From: Cristatella mucedo
Taxonomy: Eukaryota; Bryozoa; Phylactolaemata; Cristatellidae
DNA length: 64,000 nucleotides
Assembly (NCBI GenBank): GCA_009760855.2
Contig: WPIO01000041.1
Coordinates: 621,001 to 685,000 of the forward strand
Direction: 5' to 3'
A program made the position numbers and the translations under genes. The notes beneath the pieces were generated by a model, which saw only the letters and a list, made by a program, of their open reading frames with translations, searched no databases and had not been told where the DNA came from. This document shows positions 1-11,858 of this stretch, piece after piece. The stretch's first letter is position 1. Every line of letters begins with the position of its first letter.

Positions 1-394
1 GTAAGCAAACTGGTTTGCCTCAACTGGTAAGCAAATCTCGATGTCTTTAAATTTGCAAACGTTTATTGCTGTCCAAGTGCGAAAAACAGTAATAATAGCA
101 GTTAAGTGGATTAGAGACTTCGGTGTACTGAAAGGCAGGGCTACTGAAGCGCAGAAACATCGAAATGCGAGCCATCTGCATTAAAGGTAATGCCTAGAAA
201 GTAAAGTTTATCAGTGGATTGCATATTTGTAGCTAAGGACTCAAGACCTAGTGACGCACTTCAGTTTTTAACCCTGAAAAATCCCCGACTTCAGAGTTTG
301 TAACGTCGGTTCCCAATCCTGCGTTACTTAGAATGACAGCTTGTGGCTAAAAAACTGTCTTGCTGATTACCTTAGTATTTCATGAGCTCAAAGC

Positions 395-1250
395 CTGTGT
401 TGCCGAAGCAAATATAGCCACGAAATCTATATTTTCTGTTCCAAAGTTGTCATTTATTAGACGACCAAGTTAGCTTCACCGTAAAGTCTACCAACTTTCA
501 CCTACATGAGATTGCTAAAATTTGGGATTGCCTAACCAGGTATACGTGCTGCTTCAAAATTGGTCCATTCAATTTTAACACCGCGTCTCAACTTCTGCAA
601 CGAACTGCTCTCCGATCTACCGGCATGCACAAATACGCGCTTACTATTGGTGCATAACTTGCACCTGGGCTTGTCAGTCGTGAGCGTCGCATTTGCCACG
701 TCACACAATTTGTAGTCAGCCTGAATTGGCTGCCCATTATGCAGCACATGGACATCAAGGGTTTGTCACTGGCTTTTAGGTCTCTTTATTCTCTTGCTCC
801 AGCCTATCTATCAGATCTAATACCCAACCAGACTAGGCATCGTACCACCTGCTTTTCTGAATCAATAGCTTACGTACAATTGGTAGGAATCTCATACCGT
901 TAACAGACCGTGCCTTTAGCTCGTATGTTCTCAAAGCCTGAAACCAACTCCAGACTGACGTCACGACATCCCCTGGCTTGACGACATTTAAAAAGAAGCT
1001 AAAGACACACCCATTTATCACAGCATTTAGTGGCTTATTGCCATTCTCCTTTGTGCAGCGATATGTGTTGACACTGCTGGTAGTCACTAACCATAGTTGC
1101 ATGCTGACAGTGTACATGTCACCTCTAACCGCGTTATGCTTTTGAACATTGTGGATGCTGCCACTAACAAAATAAATACGCTTCCTTAACAGCAATTGTC
1201 AAGTGCCTAGAAAGCGATTAAGTATTCTTAGGTTGCAATACAAATGTAAG
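395..1250 (+). mobile_element. LINE family A fragment, 3' part of the reverse transcriptase ORF and 3' UTR
   Basis: Degenerate copy with many stops. It aligns by eye with the plus-strand copy at 31.5-32.9 kb, from the block after the active site through CTACATGAGATTGCTAAAAT to the 3' UTR (GCATGCTGACAGTGTACATG) and a decayed tail at 1200-1245. Confidence 0.75.
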
Positions 1251-1889
1251 GTTGAGGACAAAAAGCATACGCCTTGTTAAAGAAATTATTTTAATAAATA
1301 TTTATTAAATTACCAATTATTAAAAAATTAATGGATCGTTATTTAACATGATGCACAAAATCTTTCCTCGGTCTTATATAGTACTACGATTATTATTATT
1401 TTAATAAACGGCTTAAAAACTTAACTTACCTTCGTTCCTGCCTGTGTTCGTCATGTTAAAACGTTTACTAAAGATTTCAAGAAACCACCGTGAGTATCAA
1501 AAGGTATCGGTAGGCATACGGAAGCAAATATCCGTTATTTCTTTAATTTCAGTCTGCTTCCTAGAGCCGTTAGTTCTCTTTACAGTGACAGATTTTCCAG
1601 CATTTCTTATTTCCAAACGTAATTTCCTTACTGAAGAATCTCGTCCTCCAGACAGGGCTGTCTCTTGATCTTTTAGAATACGGTTAATAAAGTTCTAAGA
1701 AGGTTTCGTACATACGGCAACACTACAAACTTATTATTAAGTGCCCCTCTGTTTTTGTTAATTTCCCTCAGATATTTCATGATTCTGCGTACAGACTTAA
1801 CTGAAGTCTGTTTCCATTTGACAATCCGGTGCAAAAGTCGTTTCCAAGCAGGCTTTAGCATCTAGTTGTGGTATTATGCCGTGACAGTT

Positions 1890-3155
1890 CGCACGTCTCG
1901 TCACGCATAAGCACATAAAAGACTAATCACGGAGATTCACTAAATGCTGTTATAAATAGGTGCTATTTTATTTTATTTTATTTTTACTGTGGAGAAGTCA
2001 GGAGATGTCATGACGAAAGTCAGGAGTTATTTCTAGGCTTTAGGAGAACTCGAGCTGTACGCTAGGTCTCCGAAGGATTTGAGATTTGTACGAGGTAAAG
2101 GTAAACAGTTAGATTCCGAAAAGAGGGTAGCCCGATAGTTAGCCTGGTATGGAGTAGATATGATTGGTAGGCTGGAGCTAAAAAATGAAGGTACCTAAAA
2201 GTGACTGACAAAATCTTGAAGTCTATGCGTTGCTTGACTGGTAGCCAGTGCAGGTCGGCAAAACGTGGCGAGGTGTTGCAACTGCGACACTCACAACGGA
2301 AAGCCTTGCTGTAGAGGTTTCCACAAGCTGTTAGGGCCTGATTACACATGCCGGTAAGCCAGCAAGCAGTGAGTTACAGAAGTCAAGGATGGATGTCACC
2401 AATGTATGGACCAACTTAGATGTGGTATCCTTATCTAAACAAGCCCAAATTTTAGCGATGTTACGTAGGTGAAAGTAGGCAGACTTGATTGTAGAGCTGA
2501 TGTGGTTGTCTAACGAAAAGTTACTTTGGAACATGAAACCTAGATTGCGTGCAGATTCAACAGGAGATATACTGGCAGAGCCAATTTTTAGCCTTAGCCT
2601 TTCCAATTTCTGAAGCACACTGGGTTTGCCCATAACTATTAAGTTAGTTTTATTATAATTTAATTTAAGAAAATTCTCTGCCGTCCATGTGGGGATGTCA
2701 TCAATACATGCAGAAAGGGAGTTCAGAGAATTTGACGTGCTAGAGGGCTGGGACGGATCAAAGCAAAATTACACTGAGTGCCATCGGATAGAAGCGAAAG
2801 CCTGGATTGTACTAGGCAAACACGTCGGCAAGAGGGAGAGTATAAACCGTGAAAAGAACCGGGCCTAGCACGGAGCCTCGAGGAACCCCATATTTCAGAG
2901 GGGCCTGGGATGATCTTTTTCCATTCGCATCAATGCGTTGAAGTCTCCCACTGAGATAGGACCTGAACCATTGCAGAGCAGTGCCAATGATGCCAAGGCG
3001 AGATGAGAGGCGCTTAAGAACAACTTGGCGATCGATAGTAATAAAAGCGGCCGAAAGATTGAGCAAAACAATCATAGATATGCTCCTTAAGTCTGCATTC
3101 CTAAGTAGAGCGTTATACACCCGATGCAATGCTGACTCTGTGGAGCGATAAGCTC
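1890..3155 (-). mobile_element. LINE family A fragment, reverse transcriptase pseudogene
   Basis: Minus-strand copy covering the RT palm through the 3' UTR. Recognisable are LNLSAAFITIDRQVVLKRL, YGVPRGSVLGPVLFTVYTLP, and the later EFCNSLLAGLPAC-type block as DFCNSLLAGLPAC. The active-site region near 2760-2800 is destroyed, and the frame changes several times. A (TTTTA)n run lies in the 3' UTR near 1965. Confidence 0.8.
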
Positions 3156-3159
3156 TAAA

Positions 3160-4510
3160 TAATCTCTTTCGGGTGAGAAAACCGACACATTTTTGTCTTT
3201 CGGCTCATATTTAGTCCTAAAGGAAATAAATTAAAAAAATAACCCAAATTCACTCAGATAGTCTGATATAATTTACAAATGGGTATTAAAACGGTTTTAG
3301 AATCGAGTCCCTTGTAAGTGTTTGCTGCTGCACTGTAAATCACTTCATTGAAGAAGCCGCAACTTATTGTATTCGGTCAAGGGTTTGTTATACTGTCCGT
3401 GCAAACGAAGTTCGAAGTAATTTGTATTCCGATGAAAGTACTTCCTTTGCTGCTCGTTTTATTGCTCAAGATGAGCAATAAGAGTCTTGACGACGCCCCC
3501 TGTATTTCGTTTCGGCTTTGTGAAGAAGCTTGAAGAAGCTTTTCAAAACTTATCGCTCGCTATTGGCCAGAGAGCTGTTAAGAACTGCTGGGAAACTGTT
3601 TCGGCCTTTTTGGACGTCTTGTTCAGTTTCGCAGTGATTCAATCACACGTCACGGTTTTCTGTACCTGTTGTTCCACGAAGATATAAACTTTAACCTTTG
3701 CCTCTAAGAGATGTGGCAGAAAACTTGAAGGTACTGGAAAGCTGAGGACTGATCGCATTCACGCACGATAAATTACTCGACCAAATTGAGCTCGCCGTGC
3801 AGTCACGTGGCATCAGCTCCTTCTAAGGGCCAAAATGTGGCTCCCACTTGATTATGTTCTTCGCAACCAGAACTTTGGCTGCTGTTGCCAGTTAACAGTG
3901 TGCCTTAGAGAACCAGTAGTTCCGTAGGCAGAGTAAATGAAGGAACTTTGCGAAACTGCTTCGGATGCCCGTATCGGAAATTATACCACTTTGAATTATC
4001 CAATGACATCCAGCCATATTATTGATAAAACAATTCCATCAGCGACATCATAACACAAGTGTAATTCTCTTTGAGATGCTATAATTGAGCTGTAGGGAGA
4101 CGCTTTTACGTGTTCCCGTTATAAAGCAGCACGGTTTTGAAGTTTCGGGATCAAATTCTATGAGTAGGTGCCACTGACTCTGGTTAATGATGATTCAATT
4201 AGCCTCGAATAGGTCTGCCACATCATTGCAGAGGCCATCGTGCTAAAATTGCCTAAGTTAAAAAATGTGATGAGTCATATCTGATCTCATTGCTATCAGC
4301 ACTTGATTCAACACTATCCACTTCTTGAGCCTAGATATCAGAAGCTCAGCATTTGACATAGTAAAACCAAAATCGCTGAGCTTAGCTAATCGATCGGTCT
4401 TTATAAGAATTCTACAGTTTACATCTCAGCCGCATCTGCGAAATTGGAATAAGAGATCGGCATTAACCTCTACGATGGACGACTAACGTCGAGCTCTCTC
4501 TTTTTTATCT
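3160..4510. other. unassigned DNA
   Basis: No splice-flanked exon, tRNA or repeat recognised; frames are short. Confidence 0.5.
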
Positions 4511-4512
4511 CT

Positions 4513-4690
<178 letters not shown>

Positions 4691-4699
4691 TCTCTATTT

Positions 4700-6010
4700 C
4701 TCTCTCTCCATATGTCTCTCTATGTATCTGTCTGTCTGTCTGCCTCTCTCTCTCTCTCTTTTCTGAGGATAGATAATCCCTCTGCAGATCTGTAGAAAGG
4801 TAAGCTCAGGGCACTGCGGTAAAGGACGGATGAGGGAATTTAGGGAGACAGTTCTTTTTGGTGATTCGGCTCGCCCTGGCCAGCTCGAAGTTTGGAAGGG
4901 TCTTCGAGAAGTCGTAGCAGAAGTAGCACTCGCTTCTGAATTTAGTCTGCCGAATTCTCGCGGAATCGTGCACATTTATAGCCTTCCTTTCTCTTCGGTA
5001 CCCGACTGATAACATGGACTGGCATTATGGAAATAAGAAAAATGTAACCTAATCGTATGCGAGAAATTCCGCTGAGCTAGCAGCAATTCTTTACCTTCAC
5101 TTGACGAGTTCTCTTGCAGGACTCGCTTATGAAATGGGATTCCCAAGACTTGCCTTGATCCCCAACAGGCATGTTAAAGTAAGCTTTGTAGGCCTCCGAC
5201 ATCTTTCGCGAAGAGCTTCTTGCTTTTTCTCGATTAAGTCCCCGCACACATGGCCGAATGTATCTGCTTGATCATGCATATCTCATGATCCCGTCTCATT
5301 AAAATGTAACTATTCGCTATTCTCTTACTCTGCGATAACATTAGTTAAAATGTTCGTTTGAGGTGTGGCAGGAGCTCTGGAAGTTATTAAACACACGGAA
5401 TTGGCATAGGTTGGATGACATTCACCCCCTCCCCGCCGACATTGGCCATACTGCATGAGACCAATAGCCAGCGGCCTGAGAGCAGTAAGTAAAAAATTAG
5501 GAGGAAGGCCGTTAACAATGGAATCGGAGAGGTTGAAAACTTGCAAGTTGCCTCCTGGAGTCAAAAGGAGAACAGCTGGTAAAGCTCGAACAGACCCTTA
5601 ATTTGAGATGAGAAGAACAATGGTGGCTGGACGAAGGACAGAGTTAACAGTCAAATCGCACGCGAGACAATCGGCATGAGTAAAGTGTCTAGGGAACGCT
5701 GTGATCGGCTAGCAGAATCGGTGGCAGCTAATACGGCGTCCTACTATGAACACTGGGCTCATAGCTGGCTATGAGCTAGCATAGCTAGCCTGTGCAGGCT
5801 AGATGGCTTGCTATGCACACACTTCGCTCACAGCAAACATGTCTTTCTTCCGGTAGGTATGCAGTAAAAACACGTCTTTTAGGATTATTATTTAGTAGGT
5901 ATTTGAGGCAGCCAATCCTCTCAAGAGCTGGACATATACTGGCTTCTTAATCAAGGAAACCGCAGGATGCAGCTGCAAAATGGCATAACAACACCACATG
6001 TGTCGTATAC
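4700..6010. other. unassigned DNA
   Basis: Nothing recognised. A small cluster of GCTAGC/GGCTAG self-complementary words lies at 5760-5825. A minus frame of 69 codons at 4806-5015 has protein-like composition but no known match. Confidence 0.4.
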
Positions 6011-6012
6011 CA

Positions 6013-6050
6013 CGGTAAGAAAGAGAGATGGAGAGAGAGAGATAGGAAGG

Positions 6051-6111
<61 letters not shown>

Positions 6112-6146
6112 GAAGGGAGGGAGAGAGAGAGAGGGAGAGAGAGAAA
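6013..6146. repeat. (GA)n microsatellite with interruptions
   Basis: GAGA runs with two GATAGGAAGGGAGG interruptions that repeat each other. Confidence 0.95.
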
Positions 6147-6224
6147 GGCAACGGAAGCAGTAAGGGGTCAGCTGTTCTAGTTTTGTTGCTGCCACCGTAG
6201 GCCGATTTTTGCCACCTTCTGGCC

Positions 6225-6340
6225 TAGTCATTTGATTGTGCTTCTTTTCCAGCAAATGCAAAGTTCCTAGAAAGATATTGAGTCCTCTGAGGGCGCTATA
6301 TCAAATGCATTATTGCTTTTATTGTTATTTTTAATCAGAT
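6225..6340 (+). mobile_element. LINE A terminal UTR and tail, no body
   Basis: About 115 bp: UTR end TTCCAGCAAATGCAAAG, then TTCCTAGAAAGATATTGAGT, then CTGAGGGCGCTATATCAAAT and ATTATTGCTTTTATTG. Confidence 0.65.
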
Positions 6341-6344
6341 TCAA

Positions 6345-9285
6345 GCAATTGTTCTAAGCACGGCAGCCTAGTTCCTAATCGCATCTGCAGAGTAGTCAAT
6401 ACGGACTGTTTCTTGGCTACATGTGAATATGTAACACCGTCTCGATGGCATAGAGCCAGGAAAACTCATTTCCATTACTGCAGAGACTGGTATATATTGC
6501 ACAGTGGACGCCGCATTAGCTGTACGTCCACCAAAGCGCTGCAAATTCTAATAGTGGCATAACAGTTGCTTACGTGCAAGCACGTTCTCAGCACTGCGAC
6601 CTCTGCAAATGAGGGGCCAAACGGCAGAGCCGGAGAATTTAAAAGAAATGCTATCCTAACCACACGATCCAAGTTTGGACGGTACAATTGCAACGTTCTC
6701 TTTATTTTAGATTGAAAGACGAATAATAAAAGACGATATTCAACAGAGGTTACATACTGAGAATAAAGTTCGAACTTGTCCTCAAGCCGACTAGCTGTGC
6801 TTTCTGTGGTCCGAGTATTTTCTTAGTCATCAAGGTTAGTTGCCAAGCTGGACAAAGGGCAAAGGGCGGAGGCCACTCCCAGGTCCGGCCGACCCGCCGA
6901 CCCGCCGATCCTAGTCGAGCTTCGTGTGGTCACTCGACAGCAAAAGAATAACTTGACTGCGATGACTGCAGCTAGAAGTGAGGCTGCCGTTTGAGGCTGC
7001 TGCAATGACGTTACTGGGCAGAGTGCCCGTGAACGTGAGCAATTCCCGAGACACGAGGCCTTTGACTGATCCTAGCGAGTTGGCAGAATCTAAAGGCGTT
7101 CTCGATGCCCACGCTCGAGCAGCGGAAACGCTCGCGAGAGCCGACGAATCCCGTGCACTCGCTTAATGATCAGACGGCGGGCAGCGTTATTTAAAGTCGG
7201 ATAATTGACTTGAGGTCCCACAGCTAGCTGCTACTAGGCAGAACGTCAATAAAAGGTATACGGGGCAGTAATTTCAATCAATGGGAAGTCGACTAGCAGC
7301 ACTTAAATCAATCCTCACAATGTAATTAAGCAATTAATTTTACAGGTTGAGATTAGAGTGCTTGGAAGATACAAGATGGAGAATGCAGATCAGAGCCATT
7401 TCCAGCAGTTGCAGCAGCCTAATAGCCATAGGATTATAAAGCATTGCTGCAGAGCATCTCAGAATGTACCACCCTCGGTGCAGCATAAAAATAACTAGTG
7501 CATTATTTTGCTTCATGCATTGCCTAAGGGGTACAGATAAAATATGCTTACGTAAAGTGCCGATAAATAGATTGATTTTATTTCCTTTCCATCATATTCA
7601 AAATGCCTAGAAAGAGATATCTGGAATCAGATTTAGTTCACCCAGAGCATTGTACAAACATCCGCTTTATAGTTTGCATCAAGGTTTTGTTGATTGATAC
7701 CGAAAGGTCACAAGGTGCCACGGCCGGGGTTGTAGACGAATGCCTCTCAATGTCTCCGGCTGTGCTGCTTTGGACAGGCAATCCCAGCTGCTGCCATCTT
7801 CCAGCTTCGACACGTGAAAAGCCAAGTGGAGGTGAAGTCCGGTGCCTCACAATATAAACTGCAATCCGTAGAATGATAGCTTGTTTTAGCAGCAATGATT
7901 AACTTTTGTTTTAGCTGCAATGACTAACTCCTCGCAGCATCCCGATTCGACGATAATAGAACGACCATGCGATACAGGTAGGCGGGAATTTCGTTCTTCG
8001 CTCTTTAATTTCGGACAGGAGTCTTTTTCGCAATTTCATTCCCCAACACTGGGCGATCAACGGCTCGCTGTAGCTCATTCCACTCGTGGCTTTCGTGAAG
8101 AAAACAGAGCAGCAGGTTGCAGCAGCAGGAATGTGCCCGCCGTAGGGCGCTGGGAGGAAAGCTTCCACATCCACTAAGGTCTCAGGAGATCATTTCCATC
8201 ATGGCTCTACATTCGCCTTCGCTGGTACAGTGCCAGCGGCAAGCCATCATTTCGGCACCCACTCACTGTGTCGGGTCCCAAGTCTTTAAACAGCCCTGGC
8301 AGATCGCCTTTCAAAGCCTTCCGTACCGTAAATCTATAATCAATAATCGATAAATCATAAATAGATATCAAAGCGTCTGGCCGTATATCACCACTTCAAA
8401 GGGCAGCAAAGCGTGCTTGCTAGCTTCAGAAGACGGTACGCAAGCTGCAGCCTGAAAACCGGCAAAAAAGCGTCCTGCGATCAGTGTAGAATGTAGACCG
8501 AGACAGAGAGATAGAAAGAGAGGACGATAGAGGGAGAGAGAGGTACTGTAGTTGGAAAGGTTACAGCTCTCACGTTATACCGCTTAACACGAATCTGCTC
8601 TGGCTTCTAATCAAATTGCTACTAAATTGAATGCGAAATTCTGTATAGCCCATTTAGATGTCTTCGTTCTCTATCTGCAGCACGCGTATCTGAATAGTTT
8701 TCCAATCGGGCACACCGTCGAGCCTTCCGTTTGTCTACTTTAAGTCAAGAGTCTAATGAGCTTAACAAGTCATTGGAGACCACGTATTCAGTTTCCGCAC
8801 AACCAGGTCGCTTAACTCTCTGCGATTGACATAGGCTCATCATCTGATTTTGTACATTCATAAAAAAGCTAAAAAGCCACCTTAGTCGTTGAAAAAATTT
8901 TCAGAATTGGCTGTGCCCTTGTCATTTGTGACTTGTGTGCGTGCATCTTTTGAAACTGAAACTGTTCTGAGCAGGTTATGACTAACCAATTCACACGACT
9001 CCTATTCATCATATATGCAAGGAATAGAAGGATATTTTATCTTATGCGGCCGTATGAGCATTTCTTTCAAGAAATAGTTGTATTCACTCTCTTTTTGCAA
9101 ACTGCATTTAGTTTTCTTAGCACTAACGCCAGAATCTAGCTTTTTTCTGGCAACGGGACGGCCCTGTATCGGAAAACAGTTAAAACACAGCTAAAAACCA
9201 GTCTATCTTTACTTAATTTGCTTTAATAGAATGCTGTGTGCTTACTCTTTGCCTGCTTCCATCATCAGTAATTTAGCTACGCCCC
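6345..9285. other. unassigned DNA
   Basis: Several 60-87-codon frames (for example 7603-7857 and 7920-8177), each matched by an antisense frame; no family recognised. A GA-rich patch at 8500-8545. The sequence near 7605 (AAAATGCCTAGAAAGAGATA) resembles the start of a LINE A tail. Confidence 0.4.
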
Positions 9286-9289
9286 TTTT

Positions 9290-9350
9290 TCAGTGCATCT
9301 GGGAAAATAAGCAGTTTTCTCAAGGCGCTACATAAAGGTATAATTATTAT
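9290..9350 (+). mobile_element. decayed LINE A-like tail
   Basis: AAGGCGCTACATAAAGGTAT and ATTATTATG with a poorly kept upstream arm; possible LINE body remnants before it from about 9170. Confidence 0.35.
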
Positions 9351-9629
9351 GAAAACCTTTCCCGTCATAAAAATGCATGTCAAAAATCAAGGGATATCTA
9401 ATTTCACTTTAGTTTATTTTAGCTTAAATTCAATACTAGAAGCATTAAAAAAACTAGAGAGATTCATGGGAGGACAAAGCAGGGCACAAGAGAAAACTAG
9501 ACAATATTAAATGGATAAGAAAGGGATTGGGTCTGGCATAGTGTCGGGTCGAAGTTTCTTCTCTCTAAGAACCAACTCCTTAGCATTCTCGAGCGGGTCG
9601 ACCTCGCCGTGGACGATGTAGCAGAATCC

Positions 9630-9667
<38 letters not shown>

Positions 9668-10685
9668 CCACGCGTGACCGCCTGGTCCAACCCAGACGGA
9701 TTTTCCGGAACCGGATGTTGCTTAACTCGCAGTGTGAGCGAATCCAGTTTAGCCAGTTATTTGGTTGGGTGATGCATGCCGGTGGTTCAAAGAGTGGCTT
9801 CGGTCGCGCCGTCCTCCATAAAAATGGGTGGACTGAAGGTGATTGACATGTGATTTGCAACCGCTGCTGCCTCACCCGTACTTAAATTCATTTGACGGTT
9901 ACGTTAGCGTGCTGCCTGCTTGTTGACATAGGATCGCTTTTTACATCTTGACGATAGGGTAGATGTGGCATCGTTCACGTGCTCTGCTTTTCACCGCCTG
10001 GAAGCACTGCTAGTGAAGTGTGGAACCGCTCGCTCTGACACTCTAGTATGCTCGCCGATCGGCCGATACAAATTACTTTGCTCTTACTCGCTGGGCTTAG
10101 CACCTGCACACTTAACTTAATTACCGCAGCACTCGCAGTCTGTTCGACGCTTGCCTTGCTTGTCTGGCCAATGAACGAGCAGATCGGGTGCGTCACTTGG
10201 AAACGGTCGGCGAACAACCTTTTGCTGTGATAATTCTGGATGGCTCCATATCTTCCCTTGGAAGCCGTTGTTGCCGACAGGATTTCTTGCTCTGATGCTC
10301 TAGCGACTCGTCTCGGCAATGCTCTAGCGTAGGCGACGATCACGATCTCTTGCTGCCTCCTCGAGCGCTTCCTCTCCAGCCGGCCTTCTCTGCTGCTTCT
10401 GTTGCAGAGTCGGATCTTCTTTTCGGCCTGACATACCTCCAAGGCCACGCCTTGCATCTCATTTCGTCACAGTTGCTTTGGATGGAGCATTGGCTCCCGA
10501 CTGAGCACCGAATGTCGCCTAGAATTATCGCTCCAGGGCGGCCAGCTCTGGAGCAAGCTCTATCCAGCTTGAAGCCGAATCGATCTTCGCGGCACTGTGT
10601 GCTAAATAATAACAATAGTAATTATAAGACACTTGTAGAAAATCTTTCTATGCACTTTATATATGCTATAAGCAAAGCGTGATAA
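9350..10685. other. unassigned DNA upstream of GPATCH4
   Basis: Holds the poly-C tract and overlapping frames at 9975-10682. The missing GPATCH4 first exon could lie here or closer to 11.6 kb, but I could not identify it. Confidence 0.4.
9631..9666. repeat. poly-C tract of 36
   Basis: Pure C run; the minus strand is poly-G and could form a G-quadruplex. Length may be affected by sequencing. Confidence 0.95.
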
Positions 10686-10689
10686 AATT

Positions 10690-11325
10690 ATAAGTGGTAG
10701 CGTGCACAGCGTCAACAAGCATGACACGGTTAGAGCCGAGGTGGTTCGGTCTAGAGGTTAAGGTGCTCGCCCCGACCAAGGTCTGACCGAGGTCGTGGGC
10801 TCGAGCCCCGAGGCATATATGAAGTGCCTGAATAGTGATTAAGTTCTCTTGGGGCGCTATATAAATGAATTATATTTTTAGTATGCACAGTGTTGGCACA
10901 CAGAAGCGGGCAAAGGATGAATCACAAGGACTCTCGACAAGCTCTGTTAAATGGGTGCGATTTTTGCTTCTATTGAAATGTCGTCATGTCTGAGGATGTC
11001 GTGACGTCAGTCGGGAGTGATTTCCAGGCTGTGGAAGCGTACCAACTAAGGCATGGTCTCCGAAGGATTTGAGGTTCGTACTGAGGTATAGCTGACCGAT
11101 TTGAGCATCAAAAGCAGGCAGCACTGTGCCTGGTCTGGAAGGGAATTAGCTCTGGTAGGAAGGCTGGAGACCAGAAGAATGAAGGGACCTAAAATTGAGT
11201 GACACAACCTTGAAGTTGATGCACTGCTAGACTGGAAGAAAGTGCAGGTCGGCGAAACTGGTGTGATGTGGTGCTGCCAAGTTTTGTAACAACTGTAAGC
11301 GGCTGATTGCGCATGCTAGACTGAC
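10690..11325 (-). mobile_element. LINE family A 3' end, interrupted by a SINE
   Basis: Minus-strand 3' UTR pieces on both sides of the SINE at 10734-10875 (GTGGTAGCGTGCACAGCG before it, GTATGCACAGTGTTGGCAC after it), followed by the end of the RT ORF to about 11325. Its end lies about 280 bp upstream of the first recognised GPATCH4 exon. Confidence 0.75.
10734..10875 (+). mobile_element. tRNA-derived SINE, full length
   Basis: The tRNA-like head has an A-box region (GGTCTAGAGGTTAAGG) and a B-box (GGCTCGAGCCC). It is followed by GTGCCTGAATAGTGATTAAG and TTGGGGCGCTATATAAATGA, the tail shared with LINE A. It is inserted in a minus-strand LINE A UTR; a short TTAG-like duplication may flank it. 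Confidence 0.85.
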
Positions 11326-11607
11326 ATCTGGCATCTGTATTTATATCGCACATACACCGGCGTGTATATTTGTACTTGTGCATTGTATGCGAGTGCACCT
11401 GTTTTTGTATGTGCATGCGTGCGTCCCCCGGCGATGTCGTCGTAAAGCATCTACTGCCTGTCGGATGTGGCCGTGCAGCAGCAGCAGCGCGCAACTGCTG
11501 CTGCTGCTGCTGCACGGCATCACTGGCGGCTTTCGCTGCTGGCGCGCACGCTCAGCGCTGGATTCGTCAAGTCCGTGCTCGCTTTTACACTGGCGACGCT
11601 TTCACAG

Positions 11608-11858
11608 GAAAAGGGCTGGGCAAAGACGAGAATGGCATCACTGACGCCATTAAATCGAGCCTGAAGCAGGACACGGCTGGCCTCGGGCACGACTACGGGA
11701 AGGAGTTCACCGACAGCTGGTGGAACCGAGTGTTTGACAAGGCCGCTTCGAATCTCGTCGTAGAATCGTCAGACTCTGGTGTTCACGTGATGTCGAAAGG
11801 AACCGATAATCCCACTCGCCCCAAGAACAAGGCGTCGTCTTACGGCAATTTCGTCAAG
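11608..11858 (+). CDS. GPATCH4: GPATCH4 exon with most of the G-patch domain
   Basis: Acceptor TTCACAG ends at 11607 and donor AAG/GTGCGT begins at 11859. The exon enters in phase 1 (GA completes a Gly codon) and ends in phase 0. It encodes the GLG core, the QDTAGLGHD turn and the aromatic EFTDSWWN stretch, which are typical of GPATCH4 rather than of other G-patch proteins. An open frame extends upstream of the acceptor, but it runs through CTG/CAG repeats and low-complexity Cys/Ala sequence and matches nothing. The splice acceptor is therefore the better left edge, and it coincides with the position where I recall the vertebrate exon border. Confidence 0.92.

Noticed and set aside
11370-11607. 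Extension of the GPATCH4 frame upstream to an ATG near 11370
   Set aside because: The extension is Cys/Ala low complexity through CTG repeats. The TTCACAG acceptor at 11607 coincides with the expected exon border.
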